Shown here in pieces: positions 36,901 to 46,061 of a DNA stretch of 64,000 nt. The position numbers were made by a program, and so were the translations under genes. The stretch comes from JAHFTW01 sp038046785. GTDB lineage: Archaea > Thermoplasmatota > E2 > JACPAO01 > JAHFTW01. Each line of letters starts with the position of its first letter. Position 1 is the stretch's first letter. The DNA is taken from assembly GCA_038046785.1 (NCBI GenBank), contig JBBSVM010000002.1:62001-126000 (forward strand). Direction: 5' to 3'. A model generated the notes under the pieces. That model saw nothing but the letters and a program-made list of their open reading frames with translations. It was not told the DNA's origin and made no database searches.

Positions 36901-39224
36901 AATTGGTTCGCCTTGAGATGGAAAACTTCCGGCGCGCCCGCCGCCTCCGTTGGGAGGTTCCCGATGGGGTCACCGCCATCCTCGGCCCCAACGGGGCGGG
37001 AAAATCGACCCTTCTCGAAGCGATCGCCTTCGCGCTCTACGGCACCGACGCCTTGCGCACTGGCAAAGAGCTCGTCCGCAGCGAGGGCGCCTCAGCCACC
37101 GATGCGGTGCGGGTCAGCCTCGAGATGGAGTGGGGCGGACAGGCCATCCACTTGGTGCGCGAAATGCGCGGCAAGAACCTGCAACCGCAGGCGAGCCTCA
37201 CCGTGGACGGCGCCGTCCTCGTTCCTCCCGGAGCCGGCTCCAGCGAGGCAGCCACCCGGGAGACGACGCGCCGTCTCGGGATGGGTCTCGACGCGTTCCT
37301 CAGCACGGTCGTAGCGCGGCAAGGGGAGCTTGCCCGGCTTGCCACCGCCAAACCTCTCGAACGCAAGCAGCTCCTCCTTCGCCTGCTGGGCATCGAGCGG
37401 CTCGACGAAGCCATCGAACGGGCGCGCGGCCAGCGCCGCGATGCTGAAGCGGGCCTCGCCGAAGTGCGGCGCCGTGCCAACCCCGACGCAGAAGCGGTGG
37501 TCGCAGCTGCCGCGTCCGCTGCGGAATCGGCGGCGCGGGCGCGCGACAGCGCACGCGAACAGGCCACCGCGGCCGCCCAGGCGGCGACGCGCGCTCTCCA
37601 AGCGCTTCAGGAAGCGCAGCTGGCCGCAACACGTCAGCAGGCCGCGCGCCACCGACTCGAACTCGCTTCCGCAACGCTGGCCACGCTCGAAGCAAAGGAG
37701 GCCGAGCTTGCGGCAAGCCTGGAGAAAGCGCAGAAAGCGCGCACCGAGCAGGCGCGCCTTGAACCACTGGCGGCCCTTGTTCCCGTGCGGCAGGCCGCCG
37801 TGGAGGAGGCCCATCGGCTCGCTTCCGCAGCCGCTCTTCGCGCCGAGGGGTTGCGCTCCATCGCGCAGATGGAGAGCCGGCGTTCCCTCCTCGCCGCGAG
37901 CCTTGCGCAGCCCATTCCCGAAGACCCCGGAACTGCCCCCGACCTGGCGAACGCCGTGTTGCTGCGCGACCAGTCGGCCGCAGCAATGGCGGTCCTTGCC
38001 GCGCGCACAACGGAGGCGGAACAGCACGTCGTTCATCTGCGCGGCTTGGGCGCCGATGGTCCCTGCCCGACCTGTGCGCGCCCTCTTGCTGGCCACCTGC
38101 CATCCCTCTTGCTGGCGCAAGAGCAACGCGCCGCTGCGCTCGCAGAGGAAGAAACCGCGAGCCGCCGCCGTCTCGCCGCCGCCGAATTGGAGTTGGCTCG
38201 CCTCCGGGCTGCCGAGAGCGCCCATCGCCAACGCGCCCAGCTCCGCTCGCAAGCGCTCTTCCTGCGCGAACGCGAGGCGACGGAGGCGGCCCAGCTTGCC
38301 ATCGACATCGAGAGTGCGCGCAGTCGCCTTCCAGCCGAGGTGGGCGCTCTCGACCCCCGCCCGCTTCTGGTCGCCCTGCGCGAGGCGGAGGCAGCTGCTT
38401 CGGCCCGAACCCGGCTTGCGGCACTCGCCGAATCGGTGACGGCGCAGGAGGCGGCAGTTGCGCGGACGCAAGCCGAGCTCAAGGGGGCGCGCGCCGCGTG
38501 CGAGGCGGCCAAGAGCGACGTGGCAGGACAAGGGCCGGACCCGACGCCGCTGGCCCAGGAGGCTTGGGCGCGCGCCCAGGCCATCGACCGGCGCTTCAGC
38601 CAGGAACTCGCCGCAGCGGAAGTTGCCAATGCGCGCGCCGAAGCGGCCATTGCGGCCGCCCGTGCCAGCCTCGCGGCAGAGTTGGGACGGCGCGAGCGCG
38701 AACGGACGCTGGAACGCGAGGCACAACATTGGGGTGCGCTCGCCGGCCGAAGCGGTGGCGGTCTGCTCGATCGTTTCCGCGACCATCTGGCCGCCCGCAT
38801 CGGTCCAGCCCTCCAGGCGGAGGCAAGCCGGCTCCTCGCACGGTTCACCGGCGGCCGCTACACCGAACTCATCTTGGACAGCGATTTCGGCCTCTATCTC
38901 AGCGATGGCGGCGTCCCTTACACGCTGGAGCGTTTCTCCGGCGGCGAACAAGATGCGGCTCATCTTGCGTTGCGACTTGCCGCCAGCCGGCTGGTGGCAG
39001 AGCGCGCTGGCGCCGACGTTCGTCTGCTCGCGCTCGATGAAGTGTTTGGCTCCCTCGACCGAGAGCGGCGCGACCTCGTCGTCGCCACCCTCGAATCGCT
39101 CGGGGGGCTGTACAGCCAGGTGCTCGTCATCAGCCACCTCGAGGGGCTGCGCGAGGCGCTCGGGCAGGGCGTCGAAGTGGTGGAGCGCGACGGCGCAGCG
39201 CACCTGGTGTCCCACAACGGCTAA
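36897..39224 (+). CDS. rad50: DNA double-strand-break repair ATPase Rad50 (short arms)
   Basis: A 775-residue SMC-like ATPase. Walker A GPNGAGKSTLLEAI lies near residue 35, and the C-terminal half-site has the signature LERFSGGEQDAAHLAL and Walker B LLALDEVFGSLD. Between them lie two Ala/Glu/Arg-rich coiled-coil arms of about 200 residues around a zinc hook C390-P-T-C393. Typical archaeal Rad50 has about 880 residues, so the arms are short. The coiled coils are unusually rich in Ala, in line with the GC content. The ATG overlaps the mre11 stop. Confidence 0.93.
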   Translation: MKLVRLEMENFRRARRLRWEVPDGVTAILGPNGAGKSTLLEAIAFALYGTDALRTGKELVRSEGASATDAVRVSLEMEWGGQAIHLVREMRGKNLQPQASLTVDGAVLVPPGAGSSEAATRETTRRLGMGLDAFLSTVVARQGELARLATAKPLERKQLLLRLLGIERLDEAIERARGQRRDAEAGLAEVRRRANPDAEAVVAAAASAAESAARARDSAREQATAAAQAATRALQALQEAQLAATRQQAARHRLELASATLATLEAKEAELAASLEKAQKARTEQARLEPLAALVPVRQAAVEEAHRLASAAALRAEGLRSIAQMESRRSLLAASLAQPIPEDPGTAPDLANAVLLRDQSAAAMAVLAARTTEAEQHVVHLRGLGADGPCPTCARPLAGHLPSLLLAQEQRAAALAEEETASRRRLAAAELELARLRAAESAHRQRAQLRSQALFLREREATEAAQLAIDIESARSRLPAEVGALDPRPLLVALREAEAAASARTRLAALAESVTAQEAAVARTQAELKGARAACEAAKSDVAGQGPDPTPLAQEAWARAQAIDRRFSQELAAAEVANARAEAAIAAARASLAAELGRRERERTLEREAQHWGALAGRSGGGLLDRFRDHLAARIGPALQAEASRLLARFTGGRYTELILDSDFGLYLSDGGVPYTLERFSGGEQDAAHLALRLAASRLVAERAGADVRLLALDEVFGSLDRERRDLVVATLESLGGLYSQVLVISHLEGLREALGQGVEVVERDGAAHLVSHNG

Positions 39225-39250
39225 CCGCACTCGGTTTCGTCCCCGGCCGC

Positions 39251-40627
39251 GTGGACATCGAGAACGCAGTCCAGGAAGCGCGCCGCCTTGGGGCCAGCTA
39301 CGCTGAGGCACGGCACGAGACGGTGGAGGAGAACCGTTTGCAGATGCAGGACGGCGAGTTGCGCGGCCTTGTTGCAGGAACGACGGAAGGGTTTGGACTG
39401 CGCGTCCTGGTGAATGGCGCCTGGGGCATGGCCTCCAGCAACGACCTCGCCACGATGGGCGCCGCCGTGCGCGATGCCGTCGGCATGGCGCGCGCCGTGG
39501 CAAGCCAAGGTCGCCCCCCGGTGCGTCTGGCTGACGTTCCCGCCCTGCGCGCCAATGTCACCTGGGCGCCCAAAATCGATCCGCGCAAGATTGCGCCGGA
39601 GGAGAAAATCTCCGTCCTGCGCCACCTCGATTCCACGATTCGCGCCGTGCCCGGCATCGGCAACGTCACCGCTGCGGCCACCGACGCCACCGTGACGAAG
39701 CACTTGGTCACCTCGGACGGCACTGACTTGCGCTGGAGCCTGGTGCGCACCGTCGTGCAGTCCCACTTCACCGCCAAAGGCGACGGTCAATTGGCGGGCC
39801 GTTCCAGCCGCATCGGCGGCACCGCGGGATGGGAAATTCTCCAAGGCGAAGACCCGGCCGAGAAGGCCAAGAAAGCGGCGCAAGCCGCGGTCGCAGCTCT
39901 TGGCGCTCCCGCCGCGAAGGGAGGCCGCCGCACTGTCGTCATTGACCACGAACTGGCCGGCGTCTTCGCGCACGAAGCGGTCGGCCACGCATCCGAGGCG
40001 GACCTCATCACGGCGGGCGAGTCCTGCTTCAAGGGGCGCATGGGGCAGAAGCTCGGCATCGACGGGCTCGCCATCCGCGACGACTCCACCATCCCGGGCG
40101 CCTTTGGCAGCTTCCCGTTCGACGACTCCGGTGTCGCGGGTGCGAGCAAGCCCATTCTCGACAACGGCGTTCTGGTTGGTTACCTCGCCGACCGCGAGAA
40201 CGGCGCCGAGTTGGGCGTGCGTCCCAACGGTGCGGCGCGGGCGCAGGATTACGGCTCCCGGCCGCTGGTGCGCATGAGCAACACCATGATCGCCCCCGGC
40301 TCGCACAGCGAGGAAGAAGTGTTCGCTGGAATCAAAGACGGCATTTACTGCAAAGGCTCGCGCGGCGGCCAGGTGGACTGCGCGCGCGGCACCTTCCTCT
40401 TCAATGCCCAAGAAGCGTACCGCATCGAGGATGGCGTCGTGACAACGCCGCTGCGCGACGTCAGCCTGACCGGCGACATCCTCAGCACGCTCACCCACAT
40501 CACCGCACTTGGCAACCGCGCCCGCATGGGCGACCCCGGCTACTGCGGCAAGGGACAGTGGGTCCCGGTGTGCGACGGCGGCCCGCTCGTGCGCATCGCT
40601 GACTGCCTGGTGGGGGGAACGGCATGA
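39251..40627 (+). CDS. tldD: TldD-family zinc metalloprotease
   Basis: A 458-residue subunit of the TldD/TldE heterodimer, which degrades unfolded or modified peptides in a closed cavity. The zinc motif HEAVGH is at residues 241-246, and a downstream CARGTF segment carries the third ligand region. The GTG start follows rad50 by 26 bp. The stop overlaps the start of the partner gene (ATGA). In other organisms the pair matures ribosomally made peptides such as microcins or cleaves CcdA antitoxin; no such substrate gene is apparent here. Confidence 0.92.
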   Translation: MDIENAVQEARRLGASYAEARHETVEENRLQMQDGELRGLVAGTTEGFGLRVLVNGAWGMASSNDLATMGAAVRDAVGMARAVASQGRPPVRLADVPALRANVTWAPKIDPRKIAPEEKISVLRHLDSTIRAVPGIGNVTAAATDATVTKHLVTSDGTDLRWSLVRTVVQSHFTAKGDGQLAGRSSRIGGTAGWEILQGEDPAEKAKKAAQAAVAALGAPAAKGGRRTVVIDHELAGVFAHEAVGHASEADLITAGESCFKGRMGQKLGIDGLAIRDDSTIPGAFGSFPFDDSGVAGASKPILDNGVLVGYLADRENGAELGVRPNGAARAQDYGSRPLVRMSNTMIAPGSHSEEEVFAGIKDGIYCKGSRGGQVDCARGTFLFNAQEAYRIEDGVVTTPLRDVSLTGDILSTLTHITALGNRARMGDPGYCGKGQWVPVCDGGPLVRIADCLVGGTA

Positions 40628-41967
40628 ACGGCGCCGCCGTTGCCAACGCCCTCCTTGCGCGCGCCGAGCGGCTCATCGAAAAAGCGGCCGTGCGTGGCCT
40701 TGAGGCGGAGGTTTACCTCGAGCAGGGGCGCGGTCTTGACGCTGAAATCGAGAAGGGGGTCCTCTCAGGCATGAATGCGCACGGCTCCGGCGGCGGAGCG
40801 TGGCGGGTCATCCAGGACGGCAGGCTCGGCTTTGCCTACTTCGCCGACGACGGCAAAGCCATCGCCGCCCTCGACGCGGCACTTGTTCTGTCGCGGCTTG
40901 CCCCGGCAAAGGGATTCCATTTCCCCGCCCCAAGCAAGGCGACCACGCTGCCATCACGTTGGGACGGCGCCATCGCCGAGCCCGACCCTGCGGCCCTGCT
41001 GGCCTCTGCCAAAGCGCTGATCGCGGGAGCGCGCGAGGCGGAGCCCAAGCTGCAGGTTTCGGGCGGCGGAGCCGGGCTCTCCTGGGGCGCCTCTGCCCTC
41101 GCCAACACTCATGGGGTGCGCGCCGCAGACGCCGCGACGATGGCGGGCGCCTCCGTCAGCGTCATCCTGGAAGAGGGAGAGAGCGCTATCTCGACGGGAG
41201 AGATGCAGAGTTCGCACCGGTTCGACCTTGACCCGCATGCCATCGGCCACAAAGCGGGCGCCACAGCGCGCTCGCTGCGCAGTCCGAAACCGGCACGCGC
41301 CGGCGTCGCCGACATCATCTTCCGCCCCGAAGCGTGCATGGAGCTGGTCGCTGGCCTCGCCGTGGCGGCTGCAACCGGCGACGAGGCGATGCGTGGCAAG
41401 ACGATGTGGTCGGGCAAGCTTGGCCAGGCGGTCGCCAACCCGGCGCTCTCCATCTTGGACGACCCGCTCGACCCCGCGGCCCTTGGCGCCGTCGCCTTCG
41501 ACGATGAGGGGGCGGCCACCCGCCGCATTCCCATCGTGGAGAAGGGCGTGCTTCGCAACTATCTTTTCGACGGCTGGGACGCCGCTGAGCACAAGCAAGC
41601 GAGCACCGCAAGTGCCGTGCGGGGCGGCTGGACGGCGCGGCCCACCACCGACACACATCACCTCACCGTGGAGGGGCCAAGTTCGGATTTGGACAAGCTG
41701 GTGGCTGGCGTGGAGGAAGGCTTCCTGGTGGAGTCGGTCCTCGGCGCGCACACCGCAAACGAGACGACGGGGGAGTTCTCCGTGACGGCGCCCAACGTCT
41801 GGCGCATCCACAAAGGCGCCCTCGCCGGGGCCGTCTCCGACATCGCCATCGGCTCCGATTTGTCCACCATGCTCCGCAACGCCGACGGCGTCTCGCGCGA
41901 GCGGCGCCGCATGGACGGCGCCAGCATCCCGCACATCCGCGTGCGCGGCCTCGACGTCTCCGTGTAG
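40624..41967 (+). CDS. pmbA: TldE/PmbA-family protein, partner of TldD
   Basis: A 447-residue homologue of TldD that lacks the HExxxH motif and forms the non-catalytic half of the protease. RGLEAEVYLEQGRGLDAEIE near the start, LFDGWDAAEHKQ and the C-terminal HIRVRGLDVSV are family features. The start ATG lies in the TldD stop codon, so translation is coupled and the two are made in equal amounts. Confidence 0.9.
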   Translation: MNGAAVANALLARAERLIEKAAVRGLEAEVYLEQGRGLDAEIEKGVLSGMNAHGSGGGAWRVIQDGRLGFAYFADDGKAIAALDAALVLSRLAPAKGFHFPAPSKATTLPSRWDGAIAEPDPAALLASAKALIAGAREAEPKLQVSGGGAGLSWGASALANTHGVRAADAATMAGASVSVILEEGESAISTGEMQSSHRFDLDPHAIGHKAGATARSLRSPKPARAGVADIIFRPEACMELVAGLAVAAATGDEAMRGKTMWSGKLGQAVANPALSILDDPLDPAALGAVAFDDEGAATRRIPIVEKGVLRNYLFDGWDAAEHKQASTASAVRGGWTARPTTDTHHLTVEGPSSDLDKLVAGVEEGFLVESVLGAHTANETTGEFSVTAPNVWRIHKGALAGAVSDIAIGSDLSTMLRNADGVSRERRRMDGASIPHIRVRGLDVSV

Positions 41968-42016
41968 GCGGCCTCGGTCGGGGCGTTGGCGTTCGCCCCA
42001 CGAAAGGCAAACCGTT

Positions 42017-42721
42017 ATGTCGCCGCGGCACCGGATGGGAGGCGTGCGCATCACGCTCGACGCGGAGACCTTCAAGGCGCTCGCTTCCTCGAGCCGCCTG
42101 CAGGTTCTCAAAGCGCTCGACGAGCGGCGCAAAACGCTCAGCGAGTTGGCGCGCGACCTGGCGCTCAACAAGGCGACCGTGCATGAGCACCTTGCCCTCC
42201 TCTCGAGCGCCGATTTGGTGAAGAAGCGCGACGACGAGGGGCGCAAATGGATCTACTACGAGCTCACCTGGCGCGGCCAGAAAATCCTGCACCCGCAGGA
42301 GACCACCTCGTTCAACATTCTCCTCGGTCTCTCTGTCCTCGCCGCCGGAGGGGGCGCGGCGCTCCTGGTGCGCTCTCTGCTCGCCGCACGCGACGAGGCG
42401 ACCCTGTTGGGGGACCTTGAGGCGAGCGACGCCACCCCGCTCTCCGACGGCACGGAGGGCCAGAAGCAGGCGCAGGACGCAAGCGCCTCGGGCGAACCCG
42501 CCGCGGCCGGAGCGCCCGCCCCCGAATCGGCCCCGGCCGACAGGGGAGTGGCGGAGTCCACGGTCATGGAGGACACGCCCGTGGATGATTCGGGGCTCCT
42601 CGGAGAGGGAGGCGCCCTGGCGCTTGCCATACTGGCCGCTGGAGCACTCCTCGGGCTCCTTGCCACCCTTTTGCGGTTCCGGCTGCGCCCCAAGAAGCCG
42701 CAGAGCCCCGGTTTGGAGTAG
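42017..42721 (+). CDS. membrane-tethered winged-helix regulator
   Basis: A 234-residue protein with an N-terminal ArsR-like winged helix (residues 10-90: FKALASSSRLQVLKALDERR, LNKATVHEHLALLSSADLV, KWIYYELTWRG). A first membrane helix follows (FNILLGLSVLAAGGGAALLV), then an acidic, Ala/Pro/Ser-rich external loop of about 75 residues and a second helix (ALALAILAAGALLGLLATLL) with a basic end. DNA binding and signal perception would thus be in one membrane-bound chain. Such fusions occur in archaea; the target genes and signal are unknown. ATG start. A palindrome-rich spacer follows. Confidence 0.75.
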   Translation: MSPRHRMGGVRITLDAETFKALASSSRLQVLKALDERRKTLSELARDLALNKATVHEHLALLSSADLVKKRDDEGRKWIYYELTWRGQKILHPQETTSFNILLGLSVLAAGGGAALLVRSLLAARDEATLLGDLEASDATPLSDGTEGQKQAQDASASGEPAAAGAPAPESAPADRGVAESTVMEDTPVDDSGLLGEGGALALAILAAGALLGLLATLLRFRLRPKKPQSPGLE

Positions 42722-42852
42722 GCTCGCAGGCCTGCGGGGCCGAGCGAAGCGAGCGCCCCGCAGTCCAACGTGATCGACCTTGACTGAGGGGTCAGCAGAG
42801 CCCTCAGTTGGGAGCCGGCGCGAAGCGCCGGGTCTTCGTTTGAAGGTCGAGC
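42722..42852. repeat. palindrome-rich spacer between two regulator genes
   Basis: Stacked inverted repeats: a GCGGGGC...GCCCCGC stem around GAGCGAAGCGAGC (about 42736-42762); an 8-bp pair TCGACCTT (42774-42781) and AAGGTCGA (42843-42850) that encloses ACTGAGGG/CCCTCAGT and GGCGC-GAA-GCGCC. Two copies of GCGAAGC, the exceptionally stable GNA-loop mini-hairpin, are present. The remainder to 42899 holds nothing recognised. No gene. Confidence 0.6.
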
Positions 42853-42899
42853 GCGAACCAATCCGCAACACCCTTGAAGCTCGCAACGGTCAAGGGAAC

Positions 42900-43352
42900 A
42901 TGGCCTTCGAACTGCAGGTGGTGAGCCATCCGCCGCTCACCGGGGAGTCGGATGCTGTGCGGCTCGCCAAACTCTGGTTTGACCAGATTGGCTACGTCGC
43001 CCGCAAGGGACCCGACAACGGCATCGCGTTCAAACTGTTCTACGAGTGCTTCCTCCTCCACCCGACGCAGGCGTGGACGGTCGAGGAGTTGGCGGCGGCG
43101 TGCGGCACTTCGATGCCCAGCATCTACCGTCACCTGAACAAGCTGAAGGATTACGACATCATCGAGGATTTCTTCCTCGACCTGCCCGAGGGCCAGGGCG
43201 GCGACCGGCGCCGCGCCTTCCGTCTGCGCTACGGCGACCTCGCGAAGGCGTGGAACTTCGCCGAGGCGCACTTCCAGCTCGCCACCGAGAACTACCGCAA
43301 AACGGTGGACCACCTGGAAGGGTTGCTGAAACAGGCGCGGCAGAAGGCGTAG
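42900..43352 (+). CDS. winged-helix transcriptional regulator
   Basis: A 150-residue soluble protein. Residues 25-110 hold a helical region (AVRLAKLWFDQIGYVARKGP) and a winged helix (WTVEELAAACGTSMPSIYRHLNKLKDYDIIEDF), then a wing with Arg-rich RRRAFRLRYGD and a C-terminal helix likely for dimerisation. The ATG at 42900 (MAFELQVVSHPP) is preferred because the frame further upstream runs through the palindromic spacer. The family within the winged-helix group is uncertain. It is convergent with pdxT; the two stops are separated by a 15-bp perfect hairpin. Confidence 0.7.
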   Translation: MAFELQVVSHPPLTGESDAVRLAKLWFDQIGYVARKGPDNGIAFKLFYECFLLHPTQAWTVEELAAACGTSMPSIYRHLNKLKDYDIIEDFFLDLPEGQGGDRRRAFRLRYGDLAKAWNFAEAHFQLATENYRKTVDHLEGLLKQARQKA

Positions 43353-43365
43353 CCGCCCAGCCGAA

Positions 43366-43423
43366 CCGCAGATTGCGCAGATGACGCAGAGATGGTGTTC
43401 TGCGCGGTCTGCGTCATCTGCGG
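43366..43423. terminator. 15-bp perfect hairpin between convergent genes
   Basis: CGCAGATGACGCAGA (43376-43390) pairs perfectly with TCTGCGTCATCTGCG (43408-43422) around a 17-base loop. An alternative outer pair is CCGCAGAT (43366) with ATCTGCGG (43416). It sits between the stops of the regulator and pdxT and probably terminates both. It begins with the same CGCAGATTGCGCA word as the repeat at 4542. Confidence 0.65.
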
Positions 43424-43424
43424 A

Positions 43425-44027
43425 TTAGACCGTCGTGGCGCACATCTTGAGAAACGCCTCGTGAAGCCGCGTGTCTCCGGTCAACTCGGGATGGAACGCC
43501 GTGCCGAGGATGCGTCCTTTGCGTACAGCGACGATGCCGCGCTCGGTCGTGGCAAGCACTTCGGTCGGCGCCTCCGCCTTCGTCACGACCGGGGCGCGAA
43601 TGTAGATGGCTGGCACCTTGCCGACCCCCGTCACATTCAGCTCCGATTCGAAGGAGTCTTTCTGGCGGCCGAAGGCGTTGCGGTCCACTTCGCAATCGAG
43701 GAGACCCAAGAGTTCGATGTCCTTGTCCGCAACGTCGTGCGTTGCCGTCTTGCTGAGGATGATGAGGCCGGCACAGGTGCCAAAGAGTGCCAGGTCGCCG
43801 CGTCCGGCGCGGTCGAGGAGGATGCGCTGCAGCCCCGAAGAACGCAGAAGGCGGCTGATGGTGGTGGACTCGCCGCCCGGCAGGATGAGCCCTGCGCAGC
43901 CGTCGAGGTCGGCGGGGGTGCGCACGGCGACCCGCTCGATCGTCATCTGGAGCACAGCGGCGGCGCGCTGGAGGGCGTCGAGATGCTCGCTCACCGCACC
44001 TTGCACTGCAAGCACGCCCACCTTCAC
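43425..44027 (-). CDS. pdxT: pyridoxal 5'-phosphate synthase glutaminase subunit PdxT
   Basis: A 200-residue class I glutaminase that supplies ammonia to PdxS for de novo PLP synthesis. The nucleophile C85 in FGTCAGL, the LPGGESTT loop and the H179/E181 pair in FHPEL form the triad. The start GTG gives MKVGVLAVQGAVSEHL, the standard family N-terminus. A TTATC box lies 26 bp upstream on the reverse strand. Its partner pdxS is 2.8 kb away in the same direction, separated by three genes, so expression is not coupled through a shared short operon. PLP is used by the aminotransferase at 3343. Confidence 0.94.
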   Translation of the reverse strand: MKVGVLAVQGAVSEHLDALQRAAAVLQMTIERVAVRTPADLDGCAGLILPGGESTTISRLLRSSGLQRILLDRAGRGDLALFGTCAGLIILSKTATHDVADKDIELLGLLDCEVDRNAFGRQKDSFESELNVTGVGKVPAIYIRAPVVTKAEAPTEVLATTERGIVAVRKGRILGTAFHPELTGDTRLHEAFLKMCATTV

Positions 44028-44049
44028 GGACCCGCCACCGCCTCTTTGC

Positions 44050-44056
44050 GATAAGG
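44050..44056 (-). promoter_or_regulatory. TATA-like box for pdxT
   Basis: CTTATCG on the reverse strand, centred 26 bp from the pdxT GTG. This suggests a leaderless transcript. Confidence 0.4.
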
Positions 44057-44062
44057 CCGCCG

Positions 44063-45091
44063 TCAGAGGACCGCCCCGTCTGCGGTGACGAGGAGGTGGC
44101 CCATGTAGGCGACTCCCGAGTAACTGTTCACCTGCACGACGAAGACGCCGCTCGGGAATGCGTTGCGCAGATTGTCCCCCCACAGCGTGCCGGACTCTTC
44201 GGAGTAGGGGCTTCCGATGGACCACACGGCAAAACCGCCTTGGTCGAGCAGCACGACGTCGATGTCATCCTTCACCGGGTTGAGGTCGTCTCGCTGTTCC
44301 ACCCGGACAGTAAGCCGCTCCGTGTTGGCAGGAAGGTCCACCGTGAACTCCACCTGGTTGCCGGGGCCGGCGGGGACCGCTCCGGTGAGGAGCCCCTGGT
44401 TGGCCGGGATGGTGAACGCGTTGTCCTCGATGACCTGACCGTTCCAGAAAATGTCGGGGTAGCAGCGCGCGGTGAAGCGCACCTGGCTTGGGGTGTCGCC
44501 GCCGTAGAGCACTTCGTGGCCGGACCCTTCGGCGGAGTCGAGCGCCAAATCGGTCAGAAGGACGCGCACGCGGTCGCCCTGTTCGACGACGAAGCCGCCC
44601 GCCGGCATCGCGAAGGTCTCCGTGTAGTGGTCCACCGTGCCCGCCATCGGAAATGCTTCGGCGTACTCCACGGCGAACGATGGCTGCAGCGTGCGGTCGC
44701 TGCCGAACTGGTTGAACAGATGGTACCCCTCGCCGGGCTCTCCGCCCAGGATGACTGGGGCGGGCGTCCCGGCGCTGCGCACCCAGACGTCCAAGACGAC
44801 ATTGCCTTCCAGCCAGAGTCCGGCGGGCACGGGGTCGGAGAGCCATTCCATGAGGTCGTCGGTGAGGAACGCGCTCGAGAAGGCGTTGCCCTGGCTGGCT
44901 CCGGCAGCAACCGGGCCGGGGCCGAGCCGTCCGCCGGGTCCGAAGTAGAGCGTCGTCTCGACGAGGGGTGCTTCCCGGCAGGACGCAAGCGCGTTCTGGG
45001 CAGCGGGGTCGGCCTTGAAGTCCTCGATGCAGCCAGCCAGGAGGACAACCACGACAAGGGCAAGCAGGCGCACGGCATGACCAGCCGACAC
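44063..45091 (-). CDS. lipoprotein with PPC-like beta domains
   Basis: A 342-residue exported protein: signal peptide with lipobox VVVLLAGC. The mature part is all-beta. A first domain (residues 45-190) contains LDVWVRSAG and DRVRVLLTDLAL; a second (about 225-340) contains VEFTVDLPANTERLTVRVEQ, DDIDVVLLDQGG and FPSGVFVVQVNSYSGVAYMG, the pattern of pre-peptidase C-terminal (PPC) domains. No protease or other catalytic domain is attached, so a surface-binding role is likely. GTG start; a later in-frame GTG gives MRLLALVVVV, an equally good signal peptide. Confidence 0.65.
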   Translation of the reverse strand: MSAGHAVRLLALVVVVLLAGCIEDFKADPAAQNALASCREAPLVETTLYFGPGGRLGPGPVAAGASQGNAFSSAFLTDDLMEWLSDPVPAGLWLEGNVVLDVWVRSAGTPAPVILGGEPGEGYHLFNQFGSDRTLQPSFAVEYAEAFPMAGTVDHYTETFAMPAGGFVVEQGDRVRVLLTDLALDSAEGSGHEVLYGGDTPSQVRFTARCYPDIFWNGQVIEDNAFTIPANQGLLTGAVPAGPGNQVEFTVDLPANTERLTVRVEQRDDLNPVKDDIDVVLLDQGGFAVWSIGSPYSEESGTLWGDNLRNAFPSGVFVVQVNSYSGVAYMGHLLVTADGAVL

Positions 45092-45122
45092 GGAGGCTTC
45101 AGGTTTGCGCGCCCAGGCCCTT

Positions 45123-45128
45123 CATAAC
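45123..45128 (+). promoter_or_regulatory. TATA-like box for the EamA transporter gene
   Basis: CATAAC centred about 25 bp before the GTG at 45150, fitting a leaderless start. Confidence 0.35.
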
Positions 45129-45149
45129 CGGTGGGCAAGTGGGCGCGCC

Positions 45150-46061
45150 GTGGAGAAGGCAGCCAGCGCGAATCATCCGCTCTCCCTTCTTGTCGTGCAG
45201 CTGCTGTTCGGGCTCTTCCCGGTCGCATCGAAGAAGGTGCTGCCCTACCTCGACCCCTTTCCGCTCCTCGCAGTCCGCCTCACCGGCGCCGCGTTCTGCC
45301 TCCTCGTCCTCCACCTCCTTCTGGTGCGCAACCCCATTCCCATCCGGAAGGAGTGGAAAGCGGTCTTCGGACTGAGCCTGCTTGGCGTCGTGCTGAACAT
45401 GGGACTCTTCATGGTGGGGCTGCAGCTCACCACGGCGGTGAACGCCGTGGTGGTCATCACCACCGTCCCGGTCTTCACCTACTCCCTCGCGGTCCTGCTG
45501 CGTCGGGAGACGCTCGCCCCGCGCCGCGCCATCGGCATCGCCATCGCTCTGGCAGGTGTCCTCTACTTGCTCGCGGCGGGCTATCGCTTCAATCCCGCCG
45601 GAGCCCTCGGCGACCTCCTCGTTCTCCTCAACTCCTTGAGCTACTCGGCCTTCCTGGTCTTCGCGCGACCCATGACGCAGCGCTACGATCCACTCTCGCT
45701 CACGACCTGGATGTTCCTGGTCGGCACCATCGTCTTCCTGCCCATTGGCCTCGCCCTCGGTCTGCGCGGCGATCTGGCAGCCGCGCCCTCCGAGACCATG
45801 GGGTGGTTGCTGTTCATTGTCCTCGGCGCGAGCGTCCTCACCTACGTCCTGAGCAACAAGGTGCTGCGCCACGTCCCCGCATCCACGGTGGCCATTTTCA
45901 CCTACGTCCAGCCGGTCTTCACCGCGATTGCTTCCTACCTCATCCTCGATGCGCACCTCGATGCCAAGGTCATCCCGGCGGCGCTGCTGATTTTCGCCGG
46001 CGTCTGGCTGGTGGCGCGCAAAGCGCCGAAGGTCCTCGAGGGGCAGACGGTCGTTGATTAG
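45150..46061 (+). CDS. EamA/DMT-family transporter
   Basis: A 303-residue drug/metabolite transporter with ten helices in two EamA repeats. The first repeat has LLFGLFPVASKKVLPYLDPF and MVGLQLTTAVNAVVVITTVPVFTY, the second GDLLVLLNSLSYSAFLVFAR and VLSNKVLRHVPASTVAIFTYVQPVF, both matching the family. Export of an amino acid or related metabolite is usual for the group; the substrate is unknown. The GTG start is chosen for the basic N-terminus before helix 1. The stop overlaps that of the convergent low-GC gene by four bases. Confidence 0.87.
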   Translation: MEKAASANHPLSLLVVQLLFGLFPVASKKVLPYLDPFPLLAVRLTGAAFCLLVLHLLLVRNPIPIRKEWKAVFGLSLLGVVLNMGLFMVGLQLTTAVNAVVVITTVPVFTYSLAVLLRRETLAPRRAIGIAIALAGVLYLLAAGYRFNPAGALGDLLVLLNSLSYSAFLVFARPMTQRYDPLSLTTWMFLVGTIVFLPIGLALGLRGDLAAAPSETMGWLLFIVLGASVLTYVLSNKVLRHVPASTVAIFTYVQPVFTAIASYLILDAHLDAKVIPAALLIFAGVWLVARKAPKVLEGQTVVD

